Assembly: GCA_964020975.1 (NCBI GenBank) | Contig: OZ026625.1 | Location: 39,859,156 to 39,923,155, forward strand | Length of the DNA: 64,000 nt | Reading direction: 5' to 3' | From: Hermodice carunculata | Taxonomy: Eukaryota > Annelida > Polychaeta > Eunicida > Amphinomidae | In this document: piece by piece, positions 10,311 through 23,465 of the stretch | Layout: the number at the start of each line of letters is the position of its first letter | Position numbering within the stretch: the first letter of the stretch is position 1 | Program-made: the position numbers and the translations under genes | Notes under the pieces: generated by a model | What the model saw: only the letters and a program-made list of their open reading frames with translations | Database searches by the model: none | Told to the model about the DNA's origin: nothing

Positions 10311-12370
10311 CCATCAAATAAACCTTCCAATCGGTGATGAGGCCGACGCAAAATAGGCCTAAGTTGGATTTCTTCCAGATGTCAGGTGCGTTAATGATAA
10401 ACTCCTTCTCCCTAATTACACAGAAATTTAATATAGGCCTAATTATATGAAAATTATAATAAGGGGACGTCACAACGATTCCTTTTGTAAATCCAGTCAC
10501 TTAGCACAGGCACAAGTGAAGTCTGTTTTGCTTTGAAACGAGCTGTTGGTGTGACACACCTGGATTGCAGAATGGATCAATAGGGGAGTCACTGTCTGTT
10601 TACATTTACAAAACAGTTTTTCCAGTCAACGTATCAGTATCAAAAATAATCCCCTTATGTGTAGTAAGTGTGAAATTAAGGATTAAATTTTAGCTTGATT
10701 ATATAGTAAGGAGAAAGAAAGGTGTGTTAGCATTTTGTTAAAACTTTTCTTGTCGGAGCAATTGCCCCCCCCCCCCCCCGCCCCATGAAAATGGTCTCTC
10801 TGTAAGATGCTGCTGCCATCTCCTTGTAATTTTTTATAATTATGATCAAATTGTTTAACGATTTCATGCATGGTTATAAAGATTACAATTATAAATTTCC
10901 CGATTATTGGATTTGTTTTCAAAGTATCAAATTGTAACTATAATAATAGAATTATTTTGTTGAAATCGCGAAGGATGACTTTTAATAAGATAATATAAGA
11001 TATACTTATTTGCTGCACCTTTTAAGATTTTTGAAACCGTGGATTTTAGTTATTATCCCTGTAATTACAGACGACCTCGCCCCTTAGTGTGATAATAATG
11101 TTTTACGATATTTCACACAGAAAAAATACCCACCCGTACTCGTTTCAATTAAAAATGCACAATTTTATCGACATGTCTTTTTCTATTAAGCGTCTTCTGT
11201 TACCAAGAGCAGGGAGATGAATGTTTTGTTTTCATTGTTCCATCATGACCAGGAAGAAAATAGGAACTACAGGCCACTAACCTGTCCAATACGATTTGTT
11301 CTTTCCTTCTTACGAAAATGTATATGCAAAATTTTAGGACCTGTGTTGGATTAAAAAAATATAATACAAATGTTCTATTTTTTATTTCCTTTTTAAAACG
11401 AAAATGTATATGCAAAATTTTAGGACCTGTGTTGGATTAAAAAGATATAATACAAATGTTCTATTTTTTATTTCCTTTTTAAAACGAAAATATTTCAATT
11501 TTCCTCAGTGTTGGATAATAAAAATAACGTGTATTATCGAATTTTTAGCTTTTAATTTTTATATATGAATGTATATGGGGGCTTACCATTATTTTTGTTT
11601 GGGATGGGTGGGAGGGTGGGAAGTAATAAAATTGGAATTACCAATTCGTGTTTTTATGGCCCCCAATCTGTACGAGTACACCTATATAGCATATAAATTG
11701 ATATAGATGTATTGTGACCCCCTCTTCCCTTTTGATTTTTCTGATAAAGGCACCTGTTGTAATCCAAGTAGACTTGTGACCTTGCGGATGATGTTAAGGT
11801 CATCCATGTAATGCAATAGCATTACACTCGTATGGAGAAGTGTTCCTGCTCAATTTAAAAGCAATGTGATAAATGATTTAAGAGAATACCATAATTTGAC
11901 CAAAAATGATCCCCGCCCCCCCCCCCCAAAAAAAAAAACACTTGCAAAATCCAAACATCTTTGTTGTATAAATATTGCTGGGATTTTAATGAAGAACGCC
12001 ACAAAGGACATAGGCCTACGTACCAAATTTAAAATGGATGTTGCTGGTGGTTTTGAAGAGGATGTAAAAATGTGAATAACCATTGCAACCCCTTTGACTT
12101 ACATAGTAGACCTTATCAATAGAAATGTACTGTATTCATAAAGCAATAAGAACCCAAATTAAAAGATTTGTTGCAAATCCTGTTTCCAAAAAAATATATA
12201 TAAATATGAAAAAGTTTGAAGCAGAGTTGTGAAACAATAATAGACTAAAACTGTAAATTTATAAAGTGTACATTAATACATACTTTTGAAGTGAATTAAC
12301 ATTGAGTCTTAAAGGAGAACATAATTTTTGTACACTCTACAGGATAACACAAGGAAAAAAATGCATTTGT
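10311..12370. other. Gene-free gap between two Harbinger pieces
   Basis: No exon was recognised. The gap contains a C15 run (10765-10779), a tandem duplication at 11312-11483 and a C12 run at 11916-11927 followed by A-rich sequence. It may be an intron of the original element, later insertions into it, or unrelated DNA between two independent copies. Confidence 0.4.
11312..11483. repeat. 86-bp tandem duplication
   Basis: Two near-identical 86-bp copies starting ACGAAAATGTATATGCAAAA at 11312 and 11398, with the first bases of a third copy at 11484. AT-rich and non-coding. The very low divergence implies a recent event. Confidence 0.95.
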
Positions 12371-12379
12371 CCTTACAGG

Positions 12380-12455
12380 CTTCCCCAATCAGTGTTTTGG
12401 GCTGCGTGGACGGCACCCAAATATGCATCACTGCTCCATCCGAGAATGAAGTGGG
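12380..12455 (+). mobile_element. PIF/Harbinger transposase remnant, DDE segment
   Basis: The plus strand encodes LGCVDGTQICITAPSENE, matching the first catalytic aspartate block of PIF/Harbinger nucleases (VGCIDGTHIxIxAPxxN). The upstream GFPNQ sits in another frame, so there is a frameshift. A candidate acceptor (TCCTTACAG) lies just before GGCTTCCCC, consistent with an intron-containing transposase gene. It probably belongs to the same element as the piece at 10.1-10.3 kb. Confidence 0.8.
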
Positions 12456-12990
12456 CATGTTTGAAGACGGGCGACCTTGATCCAATTCCCAAGGTCACAG
12501 AGCCACATTGAAACTAATTTGAAAAGGGTATAACCCAGAAGAAGCGGGCACGGCCATCACATTTCCAAGTTCATTTACATCTCGCTTTCACGGCTTGGCT
12601 CGTTCGTGCCTTACACACGTGCACGGAGCATGCGCTCTAACGTATTTCGGCTCTTGTCATGTTGGATAAATGGAATTTCGCTTTGTGAATTGAATTTCGC
12701 TTTGTGGGAGCACTGGCCCATTGCGACATGTTTTGATTGGACCAAAATGCCATGCAAGAAAAGTCTATACAAATTCAACGTGGACATGATAACTGGAGAA
12801 GAATTTCACCAAATTTAATTAAACTTGGTAGGATAATATTACACATAAAAGTCTATGTCAAGTTCAAGGATGGGTGACCTTGGCCCAAGTTCCAAAGTCA
12901 CAGAGCCACATTAGTGAATTTCAACGTGGATGTCACAACTCAAGAAGGATTTAACCAAAATTAATTGAACATCGGGGGAAAGTTACCTTA
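12440..12990. repeat. Degenerate repeat units with GGTCACAGAGCCACATT
   Basis: The block GACCTTGATCC...AAGGTCACAGAGCCACATT (about 12473-12509) recurs with changes at about 12870-12912 (GACCTTGGCCC...AAGTCACAGAGCCACATT), followed in both by an AGAAGNATTTNACC-like segment that also occurs near 12798. This looks like the worn remains of a tandem array with units of roughly 150 bp or more. Confidence 0.6.
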
Positions 12991-14340
12991 TCCTTATTGA
13001 TAGGTCACTGGAATTAGTATAAGGAATTTGTAATGGCAACCACTGGTCAGGGTACGTGGAGGACATTTGATTTTCTGTTGGAAATCTGACTGTGTTAGTC
13101 TCTAGATAAGTTTGTGTGTCCACCGCAGTTGAAGATGACAAAATTTATGAGACTTCTTTGCCATCATGGCAATGGTCCATCCAAAACCCCTAAGGAAGCA
13201 TCATGGTAAACCTGAAACAATAAAGGTATTATGCAACAAGGCCCGCTCAGTTCACAAATCATCGAGTTTAGCTTACAGCTGTGATTTTTCTATGTGAAAT
13301 GGCCATTTTGTCGTTATTTAACTCATAATGTATTTGCTTCTATTCACTTTTTCTGTAGGGCGTTGTCGTAATTTAGTTTTCCTGTCGGCCGTCAGATGTC
13401 ATCAGGACTAGATGAGTGTGGGGTGGCCGATGCTGGGCTGAAAATTGTAAAATTGTCCATGCAGACGCCACAGGAATAATGCAGTTGTGTGTGAATTGAT
13501 TAGCTCAGAATAAAGTTGATTTCACGCACGAAAATAAACTCTTGCTGGTTATGTAACATTCTGTTTCTTGAGAACATATGTAAAACTCTTATTTTAATTT
13601 GGGAGAAGAGTTCATATAGGGCATAGCCCTTTTCTCTAATCGTGTAATAAAATATGTTTAAACCAAACCAAACTCTTATTTTCATAACTCTTCCTAATAC
13701 ACTGTTGAATGACAACAGAGAGCCTCAGTAGCAAATGCATTCTCGACAACCCTAGAGACAACACATTCATAAATGAAAACCTATCGCATATTCTGTGAAC
13801 CGAAGCCTAGCAGGGCTGTGCATCAGACATTATTCATACTAGCTTGCTTGGTAGCAAATAACGTTTGAACTTTGTTGTAGCTCTCAATAATTAACTGTCA
13901 GGGTCGATCAAATCGTTTCGCTGAACATCATGGTAAGTTTGAACAATCTGCAGTGTTTTGCTTGTATAAGGAATAGAACTTCCGAATTACACGTGATAAA
14001 TAATTCATCTTTGTAGAGTAAATGCATTGATGCAAAGTACGACCTCTGGCATAACGATTAAAACAGTTTTCTGATCATCAGCCGTATTTTATTAGTTTTG
14101 GTTCCGTAGTAAATAACAAAAGACCTGTAAAATGTTAACATAAAAAATCAAAGTGTTTTTGGAATGATAAATTTCCATAACGAATTAGTGAATTGTTATA
14201 TCCTGAATAAAATGGATTAACACAAAAATGTCACTCCAAACCAAAACGTAGCAGCTCTCACTGTTATGATCGAAAATGCAAAAGACAAACATATACTTTG
14301 TAAATTACTAAGGTTTGATAAACGCAACCACAAAACGTAA
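12991..14340. other. No gene recognised
   Basis: No exon, RNA gene or repeat could be supported. Some GC-richer stretches (13360-13460) have no open frame of note. Confidence 0.4.
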
Positions 14341-14399
14341 AAAATTGATAACGGGGATACTCAGGTCAATAGATTTTAGGGATAACTTGTATAGATCCC

Positions 14400-16170
14400 C
14401 CATTATCCCATACATTAAAAACAAACCTTACTACGTTCAATAATATACTGAGAAAAAAACTCGTAGTGCTACAAACATTATTAAGAATTATGTTTCAAAA
14501 TCTGTGAACATGATATTAAGAGAGCAGGGGTTTCTATAAATGAAATATTATCTGAAACAAGAATAAAAAAAGAAAATTTCATTGACAACGGTCGGTCAGT
14601 TTAAAAACAAATTAACAAGTGCAAACAAATTTAACACTTTCTTTACTACTATTGGACCTGACCTGACAAAAAATATTAACCAACTCCCAGCAAAAAAATC
14701 ACATAAGGCATCTTGAAGGGAAATATAATCAGACATAAATTCAAAGAAGTAGGTGTTATGGAGATCGATAAGGTAATAGAAGAACTTCGCCCCAATCTAG
14801 TTGTGGTCGAGATGGAACGTCAACCAAACATCTCAATCTTATTAAGAATATCGAACGTGAACCTCCAACAATAATTACAAATCAGACACTTAATACAGGT
14901 ACATTTCCAGATAAGTTGAAAGTGGCTAAAGTCATCCCAATTTGTAGGAAAGATTATGATACACAAGTAACTAATTATCGTCCTATATCTATACTACCGA
15001 CGTTTTCCAAAGCAGTTGAAAAGATAATGTTTAGTCAACTTTATGAATATTTCTAGTTGCATACAATGTTCTGTGAGAGTCATTATGGGTTCAGATGATA
15101 TCAATCGGCAGAGTTGGCAGCCGTAGAATTGGCAGATGAAATCATACAAGAAATGGACCAAGGAAAAATACCTATATGTGTTTTTTGACCTATCCAAAGC
15201 TTTTGATTCTCTAGATCATCATTTTTCATTAGATTAACTTTATTATTATGCAGCAAAGGACTCTGCAGCTTTCCTGTTTAGAAGCTATTTAAATAATAGG
15301 AAACAATAAGTAGAATCTGACGATGCTACATCAGAGCTATTGCCTCTCTCAACAGGAGTCCCACAAGGATCCATTCTTGGGCCGCTGTTATTCATCATAA
15401 CACATGAATGATATCTTTAAAACTAGAAAATTATTTGAATTAATCATGTATGCAGATGATTCAACACTTTTCTCAACACTACAGTCTTTTAACCTAAATG
15501 TGAATTCTTATGATTTTGTAAATTCCAAACTTATTAAAATTACTGTCTGGCAAAAAGCTTATAAACTTCCATTGAATGTAACTAAGACTAAATGCATGAT
15601 AATTCATCAACCTAAGAAACAATTCAAAATACCTAGAATAAAGTTGAACGACATTCCAGTCAAGTTATTGATGAACATCTAAACTGGATTGCCAGTATCG
15701 ACAAAGCTTGACAAAACTTGTATAAAAATATGCAGATTTTTAGGAATTCTGAACAGATTGAAAAATATACTTCCAACCACTGCCAAACTAAATTATATAA
15801 CTAGCTACTATTATCGCACCTTAATTGTGGCATCTTATTGTGGGGCTTTAAATATAAAAGAATTTGAAGGTTATAAAAGAAGCTGTTCGAAGTGTTTGTT
15901 GTAAAACGTACAATGCTCACAGAGGTCCGCTCTTCAAATGACTGAGACTGTTAGAAAAAGAGGATATATTCTCCATCTCAACAGACAGTTTTTTCACAAA
16001 TTAATGAACCATAAACTCCCCACCAAACTGCGAAAGATGCCTCTTCAACAGAACCAAGAAACTCATAGTCACAATACAAGACAAGCCAGAAATACCTGTG
16101 CCCCTAGAATTAATCACTGCTTTGGAAAAAAACTGCTTAAGGGTTAGTCTGTCAAATGCCATAAAACTAG
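14400..16170 (+). mobile_element. Degenerate LINE (CR1/L2-like) with most of the reverse transcriptase
   Basis: In order on the plus strand: AKVIPICRKD and NYRPISILPTFSKAVEK (fingers), FDLSKAFDSLDHH (first catalytic aspartate block), LSTGVPQGSILGPLLFI, YADDSTLFS (YADD at 15449-15460), then PLNVTKTKCMIIHQ, and at the 3' end NHKLPTKLRK followed by HSHNTRQARN. This order and the C-terminal HSxNTRQ motif are typical of CR1/L2-clade LINEs. Several stops and frameshifts split it (open pieces at 15404-15682, 15689-15904, 15938-16147). No endonuclease domain was seen, so it is a 5'-truncated dead copy. A mariner lies about 120 bp downstream. Confidence 0.9.
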
Positions 16171-16287
16171 TGTGAGATAAAATTCCCGGCAAACTTTACA
16201 CACATGGAAGGGTCTAGCACACTATCCTAAACTTTATTTCATCTCAATGTACAATGAATCTTACTTGGTTACAAATTGTTATGCATG

Positions 16288-17503
16288 TACGAGGGCTGCC
16301 TGAAAGGTTCCAGGCCTAAGTGTGAAAGGCGCGTACAAAGTCGATGGTTTTCATTTATTTCTTAACAGAGTCCCCTTCCAGGTTTAGACACTTTGCCAGC
16401 GATGCTGCAAGGTCTGGATGCCGGTCAAGAAATTTTACTCAGCCACCCTAAAAAAAAGTCATTCACAGCAGAAATGGCATCATCATTACTTGGCGAACGG
16501 CTAGTTCCTTTTTCATTTTGGGAAATAAGTGGAAGTCTGACGGGGCTACATTGGATGAATAAGAGGGATGATCAATGCGTTCGAAGCCACAATCATGGAT
16601 TGTTGACATGGCAACCACCCCTTTTGTGAACAGGAGCATTGTGTTGGTGGAATAGGACTCCTTTAGTGAGCATTCCCCGTCGCTTAACTTAGATGGCTTC
16701 ACGCAACTATCTCGGTAGGTCAGCATATCTTCCATTGATATTCTGGCCTTTTTCAAGATAGTCAATCAGCAGAATACCCTTGGAATCCGAAGAGACTGAA
16801 GCCATCGCCTTTCCAGCAGAAGGAACCAAATTTTTTTTTTGGGGGGGGGGGTGGGGAATCCCGGATGCTTCCATTGTTAGGACTGAATTTTGGTTCCTGA
16901 TTCAAAGTGAATAATCCAGATCCCATCCATGATTACAAATCGAGCCACAGATCATCCGGAGCTGCTTCACCTGCTTCAAAATGACATAAATTGTCACGGG
17001 ACGCCATGAATCTGACACGTTACTGATCCGCTTTCAACAGCTTTGATTGGCACCTATCTTGCAGAAACCTTTGTTTCTGCAAGATGGGTGCCATCTTGCA
17101 GACATTCCCAACTCCTAGGTGATAATGGGCTCATCCCTGTCATGAGAGATGCCAACATCTATTGAGCAAAAGAGGGAACCACCTGCATCAGGGCATATCC
17201 ACGTATTTAGCGCGGTTAAAAGTACTTTCTCAATAAAATAAACAATACAAACACAGAATAATCTTAAGAAAATGTATTAACATATATTTGAAACATAAAG
17301 GACACATAAATTGATTAGAAATGGGCTCTCTTTTTGGCTTAAAAGGTGCTATTTGTGGATGTTAATGTAGTATATGATACAAATCTGCCCTGATCATGGT
17401 AGAAGCATCAGTCTATTGCCCCAGCAACACAGAAAGTGAACAGGATCGCAGTTAAAAATGAATGTCTCCTGTTAGACTTATATCTTTTCAGCCGGCCCTC
17501 GTA
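16288..17503 (-). mobile_element. Mariner (Tc1/mariner) transposon, both ends present, inactive
   Basis: The left end TACGAGGGCTGCCTGAAAGG (from 16288) and the right end, whose reverse complement begins TACGAGGGCCGGCTGAAA (ending 17503), form inverted repeats with TA at each border. The length of about 1.2 kb is right for mariner. On the minus strand 16463-16765 encodes the C-terminal part of the transposase: STNTMLLFTKG, MSTIHDCGFERIDHPSYSS and NVAPSDFHLFPKMKKEL, which contains the third catalytic position region (DHPPYSPDLAPSD in active relatives, DD34D type). Further on, minus-strand text resembling FLTGIQTLQHRW continues to about 16390. The reading frame is broken, with a T10G11 run at 16831-16851 among the interruptions. 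Confidence 0.93.
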
Positions 17504-20137
17504 CACAGTCACTTCCCTAATCGTCGGTCTCATTCAAACACCATCTGAACTGCTGAATGAATCTTAAACTATGGATGGAAATCCGCTCAAATATATAGGC
17601 CTAACATCTTAGTCATAATGTTCTTTGTCAACTTTTAAGGATGGTCGTCATGCCAGTGACATTTTGTTTGTCTTAAAGCAGGTTTTCCTAGCCATTAGAC
17701 TCATCTCAACTTCATTTTGCGCATAGCCTACTGTGTTCTTTGGTATGAATTTGTAGTGTATATTGTACAATTCTGGCTGAATAAAAGAATCCTGTGTCCT
17801 GAGTTGCCATGCTGCTTCTGTTGCATTTGGAGAAGTCAATTGTTTTTCTTGGTCAGACTGGGAATAGGCCTATTGTCTAAATAATAACTTTATACAGAGA
17901 ATTACTGCCCTTGGCACATTGCTCAGGATGACATCATGTTCGCATACCCACCCCGATATGATTTTGCATCACGTTCCATTCCGAGTATCAACTCTTCAAA
18001 GATGTCGTTCGATTTCAGATCTTGTCTTCACAGACAAACGCTCGGTTGCATTTTGTATAAGTAAGGGATTGTTTCTTGTTTAAAATAAATGACGAATCGC
18101 CTTGTTGGACTACCAATTTCCAAGCGACATTGGCGTTTTGGCGAGTACGTCAATGCACTGCTGCCACCTACCGGTGTCTTTGGAAAAGGCGTCAGAATGA
18201 TTTTCACATTTTGCGTCACAGTTTTAAGTTTTTATCCGTGCTCGATATTAACTTAAACTGTATATCTATATTTTTACTCGTTTTTTCTTTTTTGTTTGAA
18301 TGAAAAGAAATCAAACCGAAATACTACATTGATATTGTATATGTCTTACCGTTTTATGATCCGCAGACAATTGCATTCAACTGTACAATATGCTGAGTCA
18401 ACAGTTGTCCTTAGTGCAGGTTGACCGCCCATGCAGCGTCAAGGGAAGTTGTTAACCACGGACATGCTGTTATGAAATGCCAGCTTGACAATTCAGACGC
18501 ACAAAATATTTGTTCATAAAAAAATTTCTCTGAAACGTTGCAACCCGGTGACAATTTGCATTTAGGCACTTTTCAAGTGTTTCTTAATGGCAAACAGTTT
18601 AACTGTTCCATATTCTTAAGCCTAGAGAAAAAACTAAATCAAAACAAAAAAATTCTTCTGTTCAAGACGACTGAGAAAGTGTAACCCGATCGATGTATAA
18701 CAATTTTCCTCAGCGAAACGTGTCTGAGTGACGGGTGAGAAAAATAAAGAAATATTTGCTGCGCCATTGTATTTTCAACGATAATATCACGTTACCGAAA
18801 GTATCACACTAGATTTACAGAAACATGAGCCCAGATTAAACCACAGCCAAGTTCATTATATTGTACAAATCGTAATGTTCACACACTTATTCATAAGACG
18901 TCATTCACTGTCTGTCATAAAAGAATAGTATTCAAAGCTCGGCTACACTGATGTAGATATAACTTGCGCTTCGACACGCTCCATAGAAATAAGTATTTAC
19001 TGGAAGCTTTGATTGTAGTAACAAGGTGTCCATAAGTATTCGGTATGTTATACTCAAAGTGTTAATTATGTAATCAGTTTTCTTTATGCACGGGTTAGAA
19101 ACTATACACCGGAAATAAAGACATAACGTGTACCTACGTACTGAATTGCAGCGCCACACGATAAAATCAGGACGTTTCTGCAAGTGAACAGGTTGTCAAA
19201 CAGGTTTTGGCTCTGTCGGACTGACGCAAAAACTAATACAGATCAAAAAATCGTTTTCTTTTCTTCGTCCACCCGGCTACCAGCTCAACTACATAAGAAC
19301 AGGTCCCGTATCGGATAGACTTGCTTTACATTGAGAAATGCCTTTTTCCATTTTCGGGAAAAAATTGTACTTTTTTGGTGTTTAAAATTGCCGTAATTTA
19401 CCCCCCAACTTAATGGCAAATCGCAGTAAGTTTCTGGTAGCAAACATGCCAGCCGTTCAGAAAAGGTGAAAATTCCACAGAAATGTTTCAAATGTATTCT
19501 CAATTAATTACAATGATACAAAGTTATTGATATTTTATTCTGGTTAATTTCTGCCTGTCCAAATGTCGGTGTGGGGCTCCATTCTGTTTCCCACTGAACA
19601 GATTCTCAAGCTTAACATAACTTAATCATTATTGAATTCGTGATTGAAAGCACACGAGTCAACAATTTATTTAAAATGCATCTATGTGTGTGTGTGTGCA
19701 TGTGTGTGTATATTTGTAATCATAATTTTAGAAAGGTGTCCCAACTCACAAGGAAGGCAAAGCCTATCACTACAACATATTACAACTGATGAAGGTAATC
19801 CAAGTACCAACATACCAGCCATTGCAATACGCGTATACAATCCTGCCTGGTGTCCGCTGAAACCTGTTTCTCAGTCTCATATTCTGCAAAATAAGCAAGC
19901 TCCTGGAAAATATTTGAAACATATGTTAGTGCTTGGTGCGTGGTATGATACATGTGTTATTATTATTTTTTATACATTAGAATATATTTACCCAGGGTGA
20001 CCTGTTCATTCAAGACTGTTCTGCCTCGGGGCCTTGCTACAAGTATTCAATGTACAATAAAAGTAAGGCACTCTATCAGTAGTATAATACAAACATAAAA
20101 CAATGTTTACAATCACTCCTACCTGTTTCAAATAACA
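17504..20137. other. No gene recognised
   Basis: Mixed AT-rich DNA. Between 18384 and 18455 a weak hairpin-like segment (GAGTCAACAGTTGTCC ... AGGGAAGTTGTTAAC) faintly resembles the outer arms of the palindrome at 8.03 kb. A short TG run lies at about 19683-19708. Open frames of 60-118 codons have no familiar motif or splice context. Confidence 0.4.
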
Positions 20138-21260
20138 TCAAGTAAAATAAAATAAACTGCCTTGACTTTTAAATTCACAAATTTCATTACTTTGTTTCAT
20201 AAAATCAGGAAGACTATTAAATATCCTGGCACTATCATACAAAAACGATCTTTTAAAAAAAATGTAAAGGAAAGGCACATAAAAATTATAATTTGAACTT
20301 AATCTTATTTCATAAACATTAATGTCTCTCAAAATATCAATTTGGTCACATAGATAATTTGGAGCAAGTCTTTTGATACACTTAAGCATCAAAATTGCTT
20401 CGGGAAATATTCTTTCTTTGATTGTCTGCCATTTTAATTATTGAACCAAATCTTCACTCCTGATGTTTATATAATCGTAGTGATCATTCTAACTGTAGTA
20501 TTTTGTAATTTTTGTAATTTTTGTGCCATTTTCATTCCTTGTTCACTGCAAATACCCCAAACTGTGACTACGTAGTCAATACATGGTAGAAGAGTGGTTT
20601 GGAATGTTTTTTGTAAAATCTGTTTAGGCATAAATTTGCTCAAGCGTCTTAAGGTCGAAAGTTTGCCCATCACTTGTACATGTAATTTTTTCTAAATGTA
20701 TGTACATATACCATGTAAGCTTAGAGGCAACCCTCCTACCCAAATACCGAATTTCATTTACCTATACCACTAAACGTTCATTTAAAAATACACTTAAACT
20801 TCCATTTATTTTTCTCGCTCCAGAGACCAGCATTGACTTACACGTATTCGCATTGACCACAAGTTTGCTTGCTTCATACCAAATATCAAGATCATTCAAG
20901 TTTGATTGTAAGGACTGCGTTACTTCATTTGAAGTTTTGCCTGTAGAACGAATCATCTGCAAATAAATTACATGAACCTTGATTCACATGTTGCGATATG
21001 TCATTAACATACAGTAAAAAAGAGAGCAGACCCGTAGATCAACCCTTGAGGTGCAGCAAATTGAATGTTTGCTGCATGCTCATTTAAAATCTGCCATTAC
21101 ATTTAACAGATTGTCCTCTGTTTTCCAAATAATATGAAAACCAAGGAAGTTATTTATCCGAGATTCCATACATTTTTAGTTTGCGTTTCAAAATTTCATG
21201 CTCTATTGTATCGAAACGTTTTTGTATATCTACAAACATATTGCAGTAATTCAATCATCA
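20138..21260 (-). mobile_element. Degenerate LINE reverse transcriptase (Jockey/CR1-like)
   Basis: Reading the minus strand from about 21260 down: a worn KRFDTIEHEILKRKL block, QGLIYGSALFF, a FADD box near 20960, GKTSNEVTQSLQSNL, LDIWYEASKLVVNANTCKSM, RLSKFMPKQILQ, TTLLPCIDYVVTVWG, and at the 3' end CIKRLAPNYLCDQI with FKRSFLYDSARIFNSLP. The last motifs (LAPxYL, RSFxYxxAxxWNSLP) are the usual C-terminus of Jockey/CR1-type LINE polyproteins. Several frameshifts and stops make it inactive. Confidence 0.88.
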
Positions 21261-23462
21261 TTTATACTTGAAAACCAGTCGTCAATTACTGTATGAAGGC
21301 AAGTCTGTAGGGGAATGTTTCCTCAGGTATGCACTCTGGTCAACACTAGTACTTATGACGTCATGCAAGACTCAAAGTAGTCCAGCAGTGGAGACTGGAT
21401 ACCCTTTTCAACTATTTGTGCCATGTGACATCCCGCTGAAATAGGTGTGTACTTCTTCATTGACCCCTGGCCTTTATACACGGGGTAATGCGGGATGATT
21501 TCCAGTTGTTTCGAACGAGAACTTGCGAAATTGACAGGTTAAAATATGAGTAATCAAAGGCCCCAAAAATTGTGCACCATGTCCGAGAAGTTTTACATCA
21601 AAACCTAGAGTACCAACACTACTTTCCTTTGGTAACAGACATAGATTCGTTACAAGTTTCGATACAATGGAGTTACTTGAACCGAATTTATGAATACTCG
21701 AAGGGCCTTTCCATAACATATCGGATTCGTTCTTCGACATATGATTTCGTTACTTTTTATGTGTTACTCATCAAGTGTGTGAAGGATAACAACAATATAT
21801 TTTATATATTTCTCCGAAATTGAAAAAAGGATCCTTTTGTTCAAATTTCTCGAGACCCTAACATTTGATCCGGTAAGTATATCCAGGTCGTTTGTTTGTT
21901 TATAATTAATTAACTTATTTATTTATTCATTCATTCATTCATTCATTCATTCATTCATTCATTCATTCATCCATTCATTCATTTAGTTATTTACTTATGC
22001 TGACAAGCCCGTCCAGTAATTTTTTTCCATTGGGGCCAGAATTACATAAACAGGTGATTATATGGAATGCAAAAAGTAAACATTCAATCTGTAGAGTCAA
22101 CACAAATACAAAAAATGCCCATCTAATAGTGAGTAGGATTCATCCAAAATTGGACAGGATACGGATTATTTGAAAATAAAAATAGTATCTTTGATCATGG
22201 CCTAATTGCCATGCAGGGTCAAGATTCGATATTGAAATTTTGCCATGCAGGGTCAATATTCGATATTGATGTTACTTTGACGTTTTCTTTTTGTCGCTTG
22301 TAAAATAAAATTTTACTATACTGCCTAAAGAGAATAGATTATTTACTTGCTGCTTAAACTTGATCAAATTTACGATATTTAACAACAAACTACCTTGAAT
22401 TTTCATACGTAGATAGCATATAGTCAAAAATTATATCATTGAACAATCATGATGGCGGGTAAGGAGTCTGACCATTTCAAACTTTGAAGAGTGGATATTT
22501 TCAAAACTTAGGTATCTACAGTTACAAATGCAACTGTCCCTGAAAGATTAAGACAGGAGTGCCTCCATAAATGATGAACAAAATTACACCTCGCGAAAAG
22601 TTAAGTAGGAACAATGAGGGTTTACAACCTGCACTGTCTACAAAACTATGGAAGACAAGTGTATGACCTTCATGACTCAAAGACGCGTGACAGTTAAAGA
22701 TCTTCATCGATTAGAATTTTAAAATATCAGACCCCCATCGATTAAAAGACCTTCACCGGTCAAAGACTTTAAAATATCAGATCTTCATCGTTTAAATCTT
22801 TTGTAGAAGACCGTAATCTCTTCGGGTAGATTGTAAGGGCTTATATCCCGTTTCGATTTTTTTCGGATATAACTAGTTATGTAATCATATAATTGAACGC
22901 TAGGTCTCTTATCAGCTGACCCGCTTCAAATGTGTATCAGGGGCATAGAAGACGCATGCTATATACTCTTGGACAAGAATAAAATCCTGCCAGAAAAAAA
23001 TCTATATTCAGTCATCCTTCAAATTGGGGGTCGATCTGTTTACTGTGTTCCCTGATTGCAAATTACTTTATTTTCCTTGCGACAGCCACTTGACTGAAAC
23101 TTCAGAGCTCAGACCTGCCCAGATCAGGCAAATGAATATTAGATAATCATGTGGGGCTTGAGTCATAATACTCGTGATTATTGGATCCAAGTTGCCGAAC
23201 TGCAATCATCTGGTAGAAATCAAGCCGTCATTTTAGACTACTGAACGTACAATACATGCCAAGGACTATTACGTCTGTTCAAATTATTAATGAAATATTA
23301 AGCACTGTGTTTTTCCTGATGGCTCCAAAATGTAAGCAACAGATAAGTATACAGTACAATTATGTTCAACCGTGTATTGCTGGTCTCATGTCATGGCTTT
23401 AAACAGAATTAGTTCATAGACTTAAGATTTCTAACGTTTCTGCCCAATAATGATGTTGTCGT
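21261..23462. other. No gene recognised
   Basis: No exon supported. Contains an (ATTC)n tract at 21925-21985. A short sentence-like repeat, TGCCATGCAGGGTCAA-ATTCGATATTGA, occurs twice at about 22209-22267, and a TATCAGA-CTTCATCG-TTAAA motif repeats three times at 22690-22800, both minor local duplications. Confidence 0.4.
21925..21985. repeat. (ATTC)n microsatellite
   Basis: About 60 bp of ATTC tetranucleotides with one CCATTC variant. A shorter relative lies near 44125-44162. Confidence 0.95.
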
Positions 23463-23465
23463 ATG

